From: an uncultured Caulobacter sp.
Lineage (GTDB): Bacteria; Pseudomonadota; Alphaproteobacteria; Caulobacterales; Caulobacteraceae
NCBI RefSeq assembly: GCF_937900395.1
Contig: NZ_CALCDX010000059.1
Span: forward strand, 1-21,255
Direction: 5' to 3'
Length of the DNA stretch: 21,255 bases
Shown: positions 1 to 6,442 of the stretch, in pieces
Position numbering within the stretch: the stretch's first letter is position 1
Layout: every line of letters begins with the position of its first letter
The notes under the pieces: generated by a model
Told to the model about the DNA's origin: nothing
Database searches by the model: none
Seen by the model: the letters and a program-made list of their open reading frames with translations, nothing else
Program-made: the position numbers and the translations under genes

Positions 1-791
1 TGCCGATCCTCACCCCGGGCGGCGCCCAGATCACCCTGGGCACGGTGGCGCAGGTTGAGATCGCCGATGGTCCGCCGATGCTCAAGAGCGAGAACGGCCG
101 CCCGACCACCTGGGTCTATGTCGATGTCCGGGGGCGGGACCTCGCCTCGGTCGTCGGCGATCTGCGCCAGGCCGTGAGCCAGAGGGTCAAACTCTCACCG
201 GGCGTCAGCGTCTCCTATTCGGGCCAGTTCGAATATCTGCAGCGCGCCGCCGATCGTCTCAAGATCGTCGTGCCGGCCACGCTGCTGATCATCTTCGTGC
301 TGCTCTACGTGATCTTCCGGCGCTTTGACGAGGCGGGGCTGATCATGGCTACCCTGCCCTTCGCGCTCACGGGCGGGATCTGGACACTGTACCTGTCGGG
401 CTTTCACCAGTCCGTCGCCACGGGCGTCGGCTTCATCGCCCTGGCCGGGGTTTCTGCTGAGTTCGGCGTGGTGATGCTGATCTATCTCAAGCACGCCCTG
501 GACGCCTTCGGCTCTGATCCGACGCCGGATCAGGTCGAGGCGGCCGTCCGTGAAGGCGCCCTGCTGCGCGTGAGGCCCAAGGCCATGACCGTGGCGGTGA
601 TCCTGGCGGGCCTGGCGCCGATCCTCTGGGGCCATGGCGCCGGCTCGGAGGTGATGAGTCGGATCGCCGCGCCGATGCTCGGCGGCATGCTGAGCGCCCC
701 GCTGCTGTCGATGTTCGTGATCCCGGCCGGATACCTGCTGCTGCGTCGCCGGCAAGCCCGAACCACCTCTTCCACTTCAACTTCAGCCTAA
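1..791 (+). CDS. cusA: CusA/CzcA-family heavy-metal RND efflux pump, C-terminal part (5' truncated)
   Basis: This is the inner-membrane subunit of a tripartite heavy-metal efflux pump, which exports Cu(I)/Ag(I) or similar cations using proton-motive force. The reading frame is open from base 3, so the start and most of the protein (the family is usually over 1000 residues) lie upstream. The visible part has the end of the periplasmic porter domain and then several membrane helices, including the stretch around LLIIFVLLYVIF and the segment with AEFGVVMLIYL, which is typical of the HME-RND subfamily. The tail is Ser/Thr-rich. A CusF-like gene follows after 12 bases with its Shine-Dalgarno sequence at the stop codon, so the two are probably one operon. 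That neighbour favours copper/silver over Zn/Co/Cd as substrate, but this is inference. Confidence 0.9.
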   Translation, partial: PILTPGGAQITLGTVAQVEIADGPPMLKSENGRPTTWVYVDVRGRDLASVVGDLRQAVSQRVKLSPGVSVSYSGQFEYLQRAADRLKIVVPATLLIIFVLLYVIFRRFDEAGLIMATLPFALTGGIWTLYLSGFHQSVATGVGFIALAGVSAEFGVVMLIYLKHALDAFGSDPTPDQVEAAVREGALLRVRPKAMTVAVILAGLAPILWGHGAGSEVMSRIAAPMLGGMLSAPLLSMFVIPAGYLLLRRRQARTTSSTSTSA

Positions 792-803
792 GGAGATGAG
801 CTG

Positions 804-1187
804 ATGAAGACTCCGTCCCTGGCCCTCGCGGCGTTGCTGGCGACGGTCAGCCTGGCCGCCTGCGGCCGCAAGACCGAAGCGCCCGCGATGCCGCCTGCCC
901 CGGCCCCGGCGGCCGTCCCCGCCGCAAACAACGACATGGCCGGCATGGCCATGGCGCCGGCCGACAAGATGGCCAAGGGCGTTGGCGTCGTGACGGCGAT
1001 GGACAAGGCCGCCGGTACGATCACCCTCGCCCACGAGCCCATTCCGGAAGCGGGCTGGCCGGCCATGACCATGGGCTTCAAGATCACGCCGCCCCTCCTG
1101 AATGGGATCGCTGTCGGCGACAAGGTGGCCTTCGATCTCAAGCTCCATGATGGCGCCGGCGAAGTCACCTCCATCGCCAAACGATGA
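804..1187 (+). CDS. cusF: CusF-like periplasmic copper-binding lipoprotein
   Basis: This is a 127-residue probable metallochaperone that would bind Cu(I)/Ag(I) in the periplasm and pass it to the efflux pump encoded just upstream. The N-terminus is a signal peptide ending in a lipobox (SLAAC, Cys20), so the protein is probably membrane-anchored. A low-complexity Ala/Pro linker with a Met-rich patch (DMAGMAMAP, residues 44-52) leads into an OB-like CusF domain. Family copper ligands are visible: His77, then Trp85, Met88 and Met90 in GWPAMTM, the W-x-x-M-x-M arrangement of CusF. The ATG at 804 has an AGGAG sequence just upstream. The Met-rich linker may be an extra metal-binding region; this is inference. 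Identification is confident; the exact metal is not. Confidence 0.9.
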   Translation: MKTPSLALAALLATVSLAACGRKTEAPAMPPAPAPAAVPAANNDMAGMAMAPADKMAKGVGVVTAMDKAAGTITLAHEPIPEAGWPAMTMGFKITPPLLNGIAVGDKVAFDLKLHDGAGEVTSIAKR

Positions 1188-1301
1188 GCTGATCAACGGA
1201 CGCTGCCGAGGGCGCCTTCTGGGGCGGGCCTGACCCGCCGACAGGCGGCGCCGCGACAAACTGTCCGGCGCCGCCGCAGGGGCGCCCCTGGAGATCAGGG
1301 C

Positions 1302-1343
1302 GAGAACTCCTATCTAAGGCCCTGACAAATAACGGGAGTTCTC
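1302..1343 (+). repeat. Perfect 9-bp inverted repeat before the DksA-like gene
   Basis: GAGAACTCC (1302-1310) is matched exactly by GGAGTTCTC (1335-1343) across 24 bases. The right arm ends next to the AGGAGG ribosome-binding site (1344-1349) of the gene starting at 1353. It could be a two-half-site operator, or an RNA hairpin that places the ribosome-binding site at its foot. The two cannot be told apart from sequence. Confidence 0.7.
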
Positions 1344-1352
1344 AGGAGGCTC

Positions 1353-1616
1353 ATGGCCGGCGGATGGACACATGACGGGGGCGTGCTCGACCAGATCGAG
1401 GACACGGTAACGGACGGCGTCCTACAGGCTCGCGCCCGGCTTCCGGCTGGCGAAAGCCTGCTCTTCTGTATCGAATGCGGCGAGGACATTCCCGAGGCGC
1501 GCCGCCGCGCCCTGCCCGGCTGCCGCACCTGCATCGACTGCCAGTCGGGCCGCGACAAGCAGGTGGTGTTCAGCAGCATCAATCGGCGCGGCAGCAAGGA
1601 TAGCCAGTTGCGCTGA
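1353..1616 (+). CDS. DksA/TraR-type C4 zinc-finger protein (YbiI-like)
   Basis: This is an 87-residue protein with a four-cysteine zinc finger, Cys39-x2-Cys42-x17-Cys60-x2-Cys63, in the context CIECGEDIPEARR, which is the DksA/TraR finger signature. An extra Cys57 lies inside the finger. It lacks the long coiled coil of full-length DksA, so it belongs with the short TraR/YbiI-like proteins common on plasmids, phages and islands. TraR itself binds the RNA polymerase secondary channel and mimics DksA plus ppGpp; whether this one does is unknown. The start is fixed by an AGGAGG sequence three bases before the ATG. It is transcribed alone. Its promoter region holds the inverted repeat at 1302-1343. 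Confidence 0.85.
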   Translation: MAGGWTHDGGVLDQIEDTVTDGVLQARARLPAGESLLFCIECGEDIPEARRRALPGCRTCIDCQSGRDKQVVFSSINRRGSKDSQLR

Positions 1617-1789
1617 TCAGGATTGGGGACCCGCGCGCCTGGCTAAGGCGCCCGGTCTCCAAGGGCTCGGGACTGACCCGCCGTTTTGAGAACATGGCGG
1701 CGGCGATACCTGGAGCCCGGCCCGAGGCCTCGCGTCTCGGGCCACCCCCCTTGGCTTTTTGTCCGGCGACTCGCCATCGCCTCCCGGAT

Positions 1790-1804
1790 GTTCTATATTC
1801 GTTC
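1790..1804 (+). promoter_or_regulatory. LexA (SOS) box directly before the start codon at 1807
   Basis: The sequence is GTTC-TATATTC-GTTC, an exact match to the alphaproteobacterial LexA operator (direct repeat GTTC-N7-GTTC). It ends two bases before the ATG at 1807. TATATT inside the spacer (1794-1799) is well placed as a -10 hexamer, which would put transcription start at or next to the ATG, giving a leaderless mRNA blocked directly by LexA. Confidence 0.85.
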
Positions 1805-1806
1805 CC

Positions 1807-2160
1807 ATGCACCACGCCCCTACCGTCACCGCCCAGTCGCTGACCGCCGTGGAGATCGACGGCCTGACCGGTCAGCCCGGCTATTTGGAAAGCCTTCCGT
1901 GGGTCCGCCACGTCGACACCGCCCGCGACGGCGGTCTGGTCGTGTGGTTCGAGGACTCGCCGGCCGAGGCACCTCACCTCGAAGAAGGCCGTCCCGAAGG
2001 GCCGCCGCAGGTCGAGCTTCACGGCCAGGGCGCGCCCTGCCGCGCCCTCGTCGACCACCCGCTGGCCCGGCATGTGGAAATGTTCTTCGACGGCTTGGGC
2101 GATCCTGAGTACGCGCCGCGCGGCTGGTGGCATGCGCGGATCTGGCTGAAGGACGCCTAG
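1807..2160 (+). CDS. Uncharacterised LexA-box-controlled protein, 117 aa
   Basis: I do not recognise this family. The product is a soluble-looking, acidic 117-residue protein with no membrane segment or signal peptide. It has a Trp/Phe-rich core (LVVWFEDS) and a C-terminal aromatic region (GWWHARIWLKDA). The ATG at 1807 is preferred over an upstream in-frame start at 1759 because a perfect LexA box with an embedded -10-like TATATT lies at 1790-1804; a start at 1759 would place the operator inside the coding region. There is no Shine-Dalgarno sequence, as expected for a leaderless message. The SRAP gene starts 77 bases downstream on the same strand with no LexA box of its own, so the two may be cotranscribed. 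An SOS role is inferred from the operator only. Confidence 0.75.
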   Translation: MHHAPTVTAQSLTAVEIDGLTGQPGYLESLPWVRHVDTARDGGLVVWFEDSPAEAPHLEEGRPEGPPQVELHGQGAPCRALVDHPLARHVEMFFDGLGDPEYAPRGWWHARIWLKDA

Positions 2161-2237
2161 CCGACCTGATCGTGCGGCTTTGCAGTCTTGCGCGCGATCG
2201 CTAGCGTCGGCCGACCGGCCCTCTGGAGACCTCGTGA

Positions 2238-2993
2238 ATGTGCAATCTCTATGCCCTGATGAAGGCGCGCGCCGAAGTCGCGGCCCTGGCGCGGGCGATG
2301 ACCGATCTCAACAACAACCAGCCGCCGATGCCGGGCATCTATCCCGACTACGCCGCGCCGATCATCATCAATGGCGAAGATGGACAGCGGATGATGCGCG
2401 ACGCGCGTTGGGGAATGCCGTCTTCGTCCCAGACCCAGTTCGAAGCGGCCACGACGCGGGCCGACAAACTGCGCGCGAAAGGCACGGAGTTTGATTTTGC
2501 GGAGCTCCTCAGAATGGAGCCCGACAAAGGCATGACCAACATCCGAAACACAACCAGCCAGGCGACGGGGCGAACACACAAGCATTGGGGACAGTGGCTT
2601 GGCCCCGCCAACCGCTGCCTGGTGCCGTTCACCTCGTTCGCCGAGCCCGACCAGGATCACGAGAAGACGCGCAAGAACATCTGGTTCGCGCTCGATGAGA
2701 GCCGCCCGCTCGCGTTCTTCGCCGGTATCTGGACGCCGCACGCCTGCGTGCGAATGATCAGCAAGGGCTGGGAGGAGATCGTCGCCTACGGCTTCCTGAC
2801 GACGGACTCGGCCGAGCCGGTGAAGACCTATCATTCCAAGGCCATGCCCGTGATCCTGACCGAGCCGGAGGAGTGGGACCTGTGGATGAGCCCGGCGCCC
2901 TGGAGCGAGGTCGCCCCCCTTCAGCGCCCCCTGCCCGACCGCCTGAAGATCGTCGCGTTCGGCGGCAAGAGCGACGAGGTCGTGCCGGCCTGA
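2238..2993 (+). CDS. yedK: SRAP (SOS response-associated peptidase, YedK/HMCES family) protein
   Basis: SRAP proteins crosslink to abasic sites in single-stranded DNA through a thiazolidine formed by the N-terminal cysteine, shielding the lesion. This 251-residue protein has Cys2 directly after Met1, which fixes the start. It also has the family's RWG motif (residues 58-60), an Asn-x-Arg (N101, R103), a Glu in the central loop (E136) and the catalytic His (H199 in YHSKAMPVIL). The loop reads SFAEPD rather than the more usual FYEW, and Asn-x-Arg is followed by Asn rather than the common Ala/Glu context, so it is a divergent subfamily with the key residues kept. A GGAG sequence precedes the ATG. 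It probably follows the LexA-controlled gene at 1807 in an operon, since no separate SOS box is visible. It converges on the gene ending at 2999. Confidence 0.92.
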   Translation: MCNLYALMKARAEVAALARAMTDLNNNQPPMPGIYPDYAAPIIINGEDGQRMMRDARWGMPSSSQTQFEAATTRADKLRAKGTEFDFAELLRMEPDKGMTNIRNTTSQATGRTHKHWGQWLGPANRCLVPFTSFAEPDQDHEKTRKNIWFALDESRPLAFFAGIWTPHACVRMISKGWEEIVAYGFLTTDSAEPVKTYHSKAMPVILTEPEEWDLWMSPAPWSEVAPLQRPLPDRLKIVAFGGKSDEVVPA

Positions 2994-2998
2994 AGATC

Positions 2999-3328
2999 CT
3001 AGTCGTCGGGCGGCGTCGAGGACCAGGATCCGTCATAGAGATGGGGGAAGACCGCGATCTCCTTGGAGCCGCAGCCCTCTTGGCCGCTGCAGGACAGCCG
3101 CGCGGCGATGTCGGCGATCTTGATCCCGGTGCGGTCGCCGAACTTCTCGACCAGATCCTGCGGCGTCCACTCGATGCAGCGGGGACAATCCTTGCAGCAA
3201 ATCGCCAGGGAGTAGCCCTTGATCAGATAGGTCCGGACGGTGTCGGGACCGACCTGGCCAGGATGGAAGCGGCGGATGAGCGCTTCAGGCGGCCGTTTCA
3301 GGGTCGAGGGCGGGCGGTCGTTCGCCAT
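2999..3328 (-). CDS. Conserved hypothetical protein with cysteine clusters
   Basis: This 109-residue protein of unknown function reads as a real gene. Two cysteine groups are visible, CCKDCPRC in the middle and SCSGQEGC toward the C-terminus, a pattern suggesting a structural zinc or other metal site. Between them lies a segment with WTPQDLVEKFG, which looks like a small folded domain. The ATG at 3328 is chosen; an in-frame ATG at 3352 would add eight residues, and neither has a clear ribosome-binding site. It ends five bases from the convergent SRAP stop codon, so there is no room for a separate terminator between them. It is divergent from the gene at 3433. Confidence 0.7.
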   Translation of the reverse strand: MANDRPPSTLKRPPEALIRRFHPGQVGPDTVRTYLIKGYSLAICCKDCPRCIEWTPQDLVEKFGDRTGIKIADIAARLSCSGQEGCGSKEIAVFPHLYDGSWSSTPPDD

Positions 3329-3432
3329 GGAGGATCTCTGGTGGCCGTCCATCAGCCTAGCGAGGCGCAGGGTCGCCGCCTAGCATTTGCCACGCCCCGC
3401 AGCGCCGGGCGAACGCCTTGCGTTATCGCACC

Positions 3433-3828
3433 ATGAGGTTGCCGCAAGAGGAAGACACCGTCGTCGACTACTGGCGCGAGATCGTCCGTCGCGGCGTCGC
3501 GGCGGTCGGCTTTACCTGTCGCAGTTTCGGCGGCGAAACCTGGATGGTCGCCGAACTCGTCGCGCCTCAGCGCGGCATGGTGCAGCGAGCGGCCCAGGCT
3601 GTCCTGGAGATCGATAAGGCGCTTGCGCTGGCGATCGGGTCGCAGGCCTGGAGCCTGCGCCGGGCGCTTGCCGAACATCTTGAGAGCGGCGCGGCGGCCG
3701 ACGATCTGGCCGTCTACCAAGACGTTCTGGCCGAGCGGCTCTACAGCGAGATCCAGGACGATCCCGCCGCGGCGCTCGCGCGCCTGGCCGCGCCCCACGA
3801 GGCCGTGACGCACTACGGCCGCTCGTAG
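3433..3828 (+). CDS. Conserved hypothetical protein, 131 aa
   Basis: I do not recognise this family. It is a mostly helical, soluble 131-residue protein with no transmembrane segment; the C-terminal two thirds is rich in Ala, Leu, Glu and Arg. The ATG at 3433 is preferred, giving an N-terminus of MRLPQEEDTVVDYW. A TTG at 3418 would add five residues. No Shine-Dalgarno sequence is evident for either. The opposite strand is also open here, but its translation is a low-complexity shadow. The 3' end overlaps the convergent PEBP gene by 16 bases, which is unusual and slightly lowers confidence in the exact boundaries. Confidence 0.65.
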   Translation: MRLPQEEDTVVDYWREIVRRGVAAVGFTCRSFGGETWMVAELVAPQRGMVQRAAQAVLEIDKALALAIGSQAWSLRRALAEHLESGAAADDLAVYQDVLAERLYSEIQDDPAAALARLAAPHEAVTHYGRS

Positions 3829-4388
3829 GTCCCCACCAGCATCCCCTTGGCCAGGACGTGGCCCGCGATCGCCTCGAGGAAGGCGCCGCGGCCAGGATGG
3901 CCGTCGAACGTCAGCGGCGTGTCGAGCGCGAAGAGCTGGAACACGTAAAGATGCGGGCCATGGCCGCTCGGCGGGTCCGGCGGCAGCCAGCCTGCGTCAA
4001 GGAAGCTGTTCTTGCCGAGGTTCTCGTCCAGGCCGGGGTGGCCGGGACTGCGGAACTCGCCCTCCGGCAGCTCGGTCAGGGCCGGCGGCAGGTCCCAGGC
4101 CAGGAGATGGACGAGCGGCTCGGGCGCGGGCGCATCGGGATCCTCGACCAGAAGCGCCACGGCCGCCGCGCCCGCCGGCAGGCCACGCCAGGCCAGAGGC
4201 GGTGAGAGACCCTCCCCGTCGGCCGTATAACGCGGCGGGATGGACCCGCCGTCCTCGAAGGCGGGGCTGGACAGCGCGACAGTGTCTTCGGCGTCGGCGA
4301 AGGCGCGGTCTTCGCTGGCGACCTTGTCGAACCCGGCGCGCACGCCGTGCAGCGCATGGCCAACGCCGTGGGGAATCTTCTCGAGCAT
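3813..4388 (-). CDS. PEBP family protein (YbhB/YbcL, Raf-kinase-inhibitor-like)
   Basis: This is a 191-residue member of the phosphatidylethanolamine-binding protein fold. The two conserved pocket motifs are visible: DPDAP at residues 83-87, and GPHLYVFQLFALD at about 144-156 (the bacterial GPHxYxFxLYALD block). The molecular role of bacterial members is poorly defined. An N-terminal extension of about 35 residues precedes the core. The ATG has AGGAG about eight bases upstream. It lies 30 bases downstream of another minus-strand gene (4419-4796), so the two are probably cotranscribed. Confidence 0.9.
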   Translation of the reverse strand: MLEKIPHGVGHALHGVRAGFDKVASEDRAFADAEDTVALSSPAFEDGGSIPPRYTADGEGLSPPLAWRGLPAGAAAVALLVEDPDAPAPEPLVHLLAWDLPPALTELPEGEFRSPGHPGLDENLGKNSFLDAGWLPPDPPSGHGPHLYVFQLFALDTPLTFDGHPGRGAFLEAIAGHVLAKGMLVGTYERP

Positions 4389-4418
4389 GGGCGGCTCCTT
4401 TCGGACGGAAGAACCGCT

Positions 4419-4796
4419 TCAGGCCCGCCTTCGTTCAACCGCGCGTCCCAGGTCAGGTTCGTCGGCGACCGCCGCCTTGGCCTCCGGCGGCAGCTGCACA
4501 TAGAGCCAGGCCAGCTCCGGATGGCCCTCGGCCAGTTGGGCGAACGCCCGGCGGATGCGCGGGGTCAGGCCTGGGTCCTTGGCGCACATCGAGACCATCA
4601 GGGCGGCGATGGTGCGCAGGCTTGGGCTGCGCAGCGCCAGGCGCTGGTCCTCCAGACGGCTGCGATAGCGCAGAGCGCTGGGGCGATCGGGCAGCTCGGC
4701 GATGGCGCGGTCGACGTCCTTGAGGGTCTCGGCGATGGTCTGCGCCAGGCCGCTCTCCAGCGCCAGCTTCAAGAATTCGCCCTCGATACGTGACAC
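4419..4796 (-). CDS. Conserved hypothetical protein divergent from dinB
   Basis: I do not recognise the family. It is a soluble, helix-rich 125-residue protein with a mid-region Leu/Ala/Met stretch (TIAALMVSMCAKDPG). The start is taken as GTG at 4796, preceded by a GGGGGAG sequence. Reading further upstream to an ATG at 4907 would run the coding region through the LexA box at 4891-4905, which argues against that start. It is divergent from dinB, about 95 bases from the shared LexA box, and the PEBP gene follows after 30 bases. It could therefore be under LexA control from the other side, but no minus-strand promoter is clear. Confidence 0.7.
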   Translation of the reverse strand: MSRIEGEFLKLALESGLAQTIAETLKDVDRAIAELPDRPSALRYRSRLEDQRLALRSPSLRTIAALMVSMCAKDPGLTPRIRRAFAQLAEGHPELAWLYVQLPPEAKAAVADEPDLGRAVERRRA

Positions 4797-4890
4797 CAGA
4801 CTCCCCCGAGACCCTGACGATAGACAGACCGGCCGCCGCGGCCCGGCGGTTCCGGTTTGGCCCAAGTGGCCCGCGGGCTTCAAGTGAAAA

Positions 4891-4905
4891 GTTCCCGTTT
4901 CGTTC
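4891..4905 (+). promoter_or_regulatory. LexA (SOS) box of dinB
   Basis: GTTC-CCGTTTC-GTTC is an exact GTTC-N7-GTTC direct repeat. A Caulobacter-like -10 element (GCTAGATA, 4912-4919) follows seven bases later, and the dinB ATG is at 4930. LexA bound here would cover the -35 region. It also lies in the region between dinB and the divergent hypothetical gene. Confidence 0.88.
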
Positions 4906-4929
4906 ACAGGGTGCTAGATAGCTGGGGAC

Positions 4930-6000
4930 ATGGAGTCGAGCGCCCGGAAAATCATTCATATCGACATGGACGCCTTCTACGCGTCGGTGGAACAGCGTGA
5001 CGACCCCGCCCTGCGGGGCAAGCCGCTGGCTGTCGGCCACGGGGCGCGGCGCGGCGTCGTGGCGGCCGCCAGCTACGAGGCCCGGCGGTTTGGCGTGCGC
5101 TCGGCCATGCCCTCGACCACGGCTCTGCGAAAGTGCCCGCAGCTCATCTTCACCCCGCCCCGGTTCGAGGTCTATCGGGCGGTCTCGAGGCAGATCCACG
5201 CGATCTTCGCCGACTTCACCGACCTGATCGAACCGCTCTCCCTCGATGAGGCCTATCTCGACGTCACCGCCGACAAGGCTGGGGTCGGCAGCGCCACCGA
5301 GACCGCGCGCCAGATCCGCGCGCGGATCCTCGCCGAGACGGGCCTGACCGCCTCGGCCGGGGTGTCGTACACCAAGTTCCTGGCCAAGATGGCCAGCGAC
5401 CAGAATAAGCCCGACGGCCAGTTCCTGGTCGCGCCGGGACAGGGTCAGGCCTTCGTCGCCACCTTGCCGATCGGCCGCTTCCACGGCGTAGGCGAGGTCA
5501 CCGAGCGCAAGATGAAGGCTCTGGGCATCGAGACCGGCGAGGACCTGCATCGCCAGAGCCTGGATTTCCTGGTCCACCACTTCGGGCGATCGGGGCCATG
5601 GTTCTTCGGGATCGCCCGCGGGATTGACGAGCGGCCGGTCAATCCCGACCGTGAGCGCAAGTCGTCCGGCTCGGAGACGACCTTCGAGACCGATCTTCTC
5701 GACACCGCCCGCATCGAAGCGGAGATCGTCGCCCTGGCCGTCAAGGTCTTTTCGTGGTGCGAGAAGGCCGGCGCGTTCGGCCGGACCGTGACGGTCAAGA
5801 TCAAGTACGCCGACTTCCAGCAGGCCACCCGCAGCCGCTCGCTTTCCGGCCCCATCACCGACGGTGAGACCCTGCGCCGGGTCGCCCGGGACCTAGTTGG
5901 CTCGGTTTATCCGCTGCGAACGGGCGTGCGCCTGCTCGGTGTCACCGTGTCCAGCTTCGCGAGCGCTCCGCCGCCGGTCCAGGCGGCCTTGCCGGTCTAG
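4930..6000 (+). CDS. dinB: DNA polymerase IV (Y-family translesion polymerase)
   Basis: This 356-residue error-prone polymerase copies past N2-dG adducts and other minor-groove lesions. Catalytic motifs are intact: IDMDAFYASVE at about residues 11-21, carrying the first metal-binding Asp, and SLDEAYLDV at about 101-109, carrying the Asp-Glu pair. Further family blocks are the steric-gate Phe/Tyr after MDA, the SAGVSYTKFLAKMASD palm motif, and the thumb GVGEVTERKMKALGI. The protein ends in QAALPV, which resembles a C-terminal beta-clamp-binding peptide (Q-x-x-L). A perfect LexA box and a -10 element lie just upstream, so SOS induction is expected. Its stop codon shares a CTAG with the convergent gene ending at 5997. 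Confidence 0.96.
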   Translation: MESSARKIIHIDMDAFYASVEQRDDPALRGKPLAVGHGARRGVVAAASYEARRFGVRSAMPSTTALRKCPQLIFTPPRFEVYRAVSRQIHAIFADFTDLIEPLSLDEAYLDVTADKAGVGSATETARQIRARILAETGLTASAGVSYTKFLAKMASDQNKPDGQFLVAPGQGQAFVATLPIGRFHGVGEVTERKMKALGIETGEDLHRQSLDFLVHHFGRSGPWFFGIARGIDERPVNPDRERKSSGSETTFETDLLDTARIEAEIVALAVKVFSWCEKAGAFGRTVTVKIKYADFQQATRSRSLSGPITDGETLRRVARDLVGSVYPLRTGVRLLGVTVSSFASAPPPVQAALPV

Positions 6001-6209
6001 CGCAGGCTCCAGGGCCGCAGCGCCAGGACCATCAAGCTGAAGAGGCCGATGAAGAGGCCTGGGACGAACCACGGCTCGGTCTTGCCCTCGATCCTTTGAA
6101 CGAGGCTGGCCAGGATCGCGGTCGGCATGACGGCGGCCAGGATGCAGGCGGCCCAGCCTTCCCATTCACCCCAGGCGCGGCGCTCGGCCTTGTCGTCGTC
6201 CTCGTCCAT
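5997..6209 (-). CDS. Small two-helix membrane protein, 70 aa
   Basis: This 70-residue protein has a charged N-terminus (MDEDDDKAERR), then two probable membrane helices, roughly WAACILAAVMPTAILASLV and WFVPGLFIGLFSLMVLAL, separated by a short polar loop (QRIEGKTEP). Its function is unknown. The start is supported by a GGAGG sequence upstream of the ATG at 6209. Its stop codon overlaps that of dinB by four bases (CTAG) on the opposite strand. Confidence 0.8.
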   Translation of the reverse strand: MDEDDDKAERRAWGEWEGWAACILAAVMPTAILASLVQRIEGKTEPWFVPGLFIGLFSLMVLALRPWSLR

Positions 6210-6410
6210 GGCCCGCCTCCGTCGGCGCCACCCTAGCGCGCACAGCTTGACTTGGCGACTTGAAGGCGTCGGCGGCCGGCAGAGCTTACGTCAGCTTCGG
6301 TCGTGCCTGAAAAATTCCGACTCCGCTCAAACCCTTGCCGCGCCTGGCTCCTGGCATAGGCGTGCGCCTGAGCCGCACCCAGGGCCCCGTTGACTCCGCC
6401 ATACCGAAGA

Positions 6411-6425
6411 GAACAAAGGTGGAAC
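6411..6425 (+). promoter_or_regulatory. LexA (SOS) box of the imuA-imuB-dnaE2-alkB operon
   Basis: GAAC-AAAGGTG-GAAC is the reverse-strand form of the GTTC-N7-GTTC alphaproteobacterial LexA operator, an exact match. It lies 17 bases before the imuA ATG at 6443. A weak -10 candidate (TATTCA, about 6435-6440) is between them. The 233-base gap from 6210 to 6442 holds nothing else that I can support. Confidence 0.9.
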
Positions 6426-6442
6426 ACACTCATTATTCAAAC

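Noticed and set aside
1218..1236. Hairpin GGCGGG-CCTGA-CCCGCC after the cusF-like gene as a terminator
   Set aside because: The stem is only 6 bp with no T-tract, and such repeats are common by chance at this GC content.
4453..5580. A 375-codon minus-strand frame across dinB
   Set aside because: It overlaps dinB's conserved motifs on the opposite strand and has shadow-type composition.
6335..6442. An N-terminally extended imuA starting at 6335
   Set aside because: It would place the perfect LexA box inside the coding region, and the added residues are not like ImuA.
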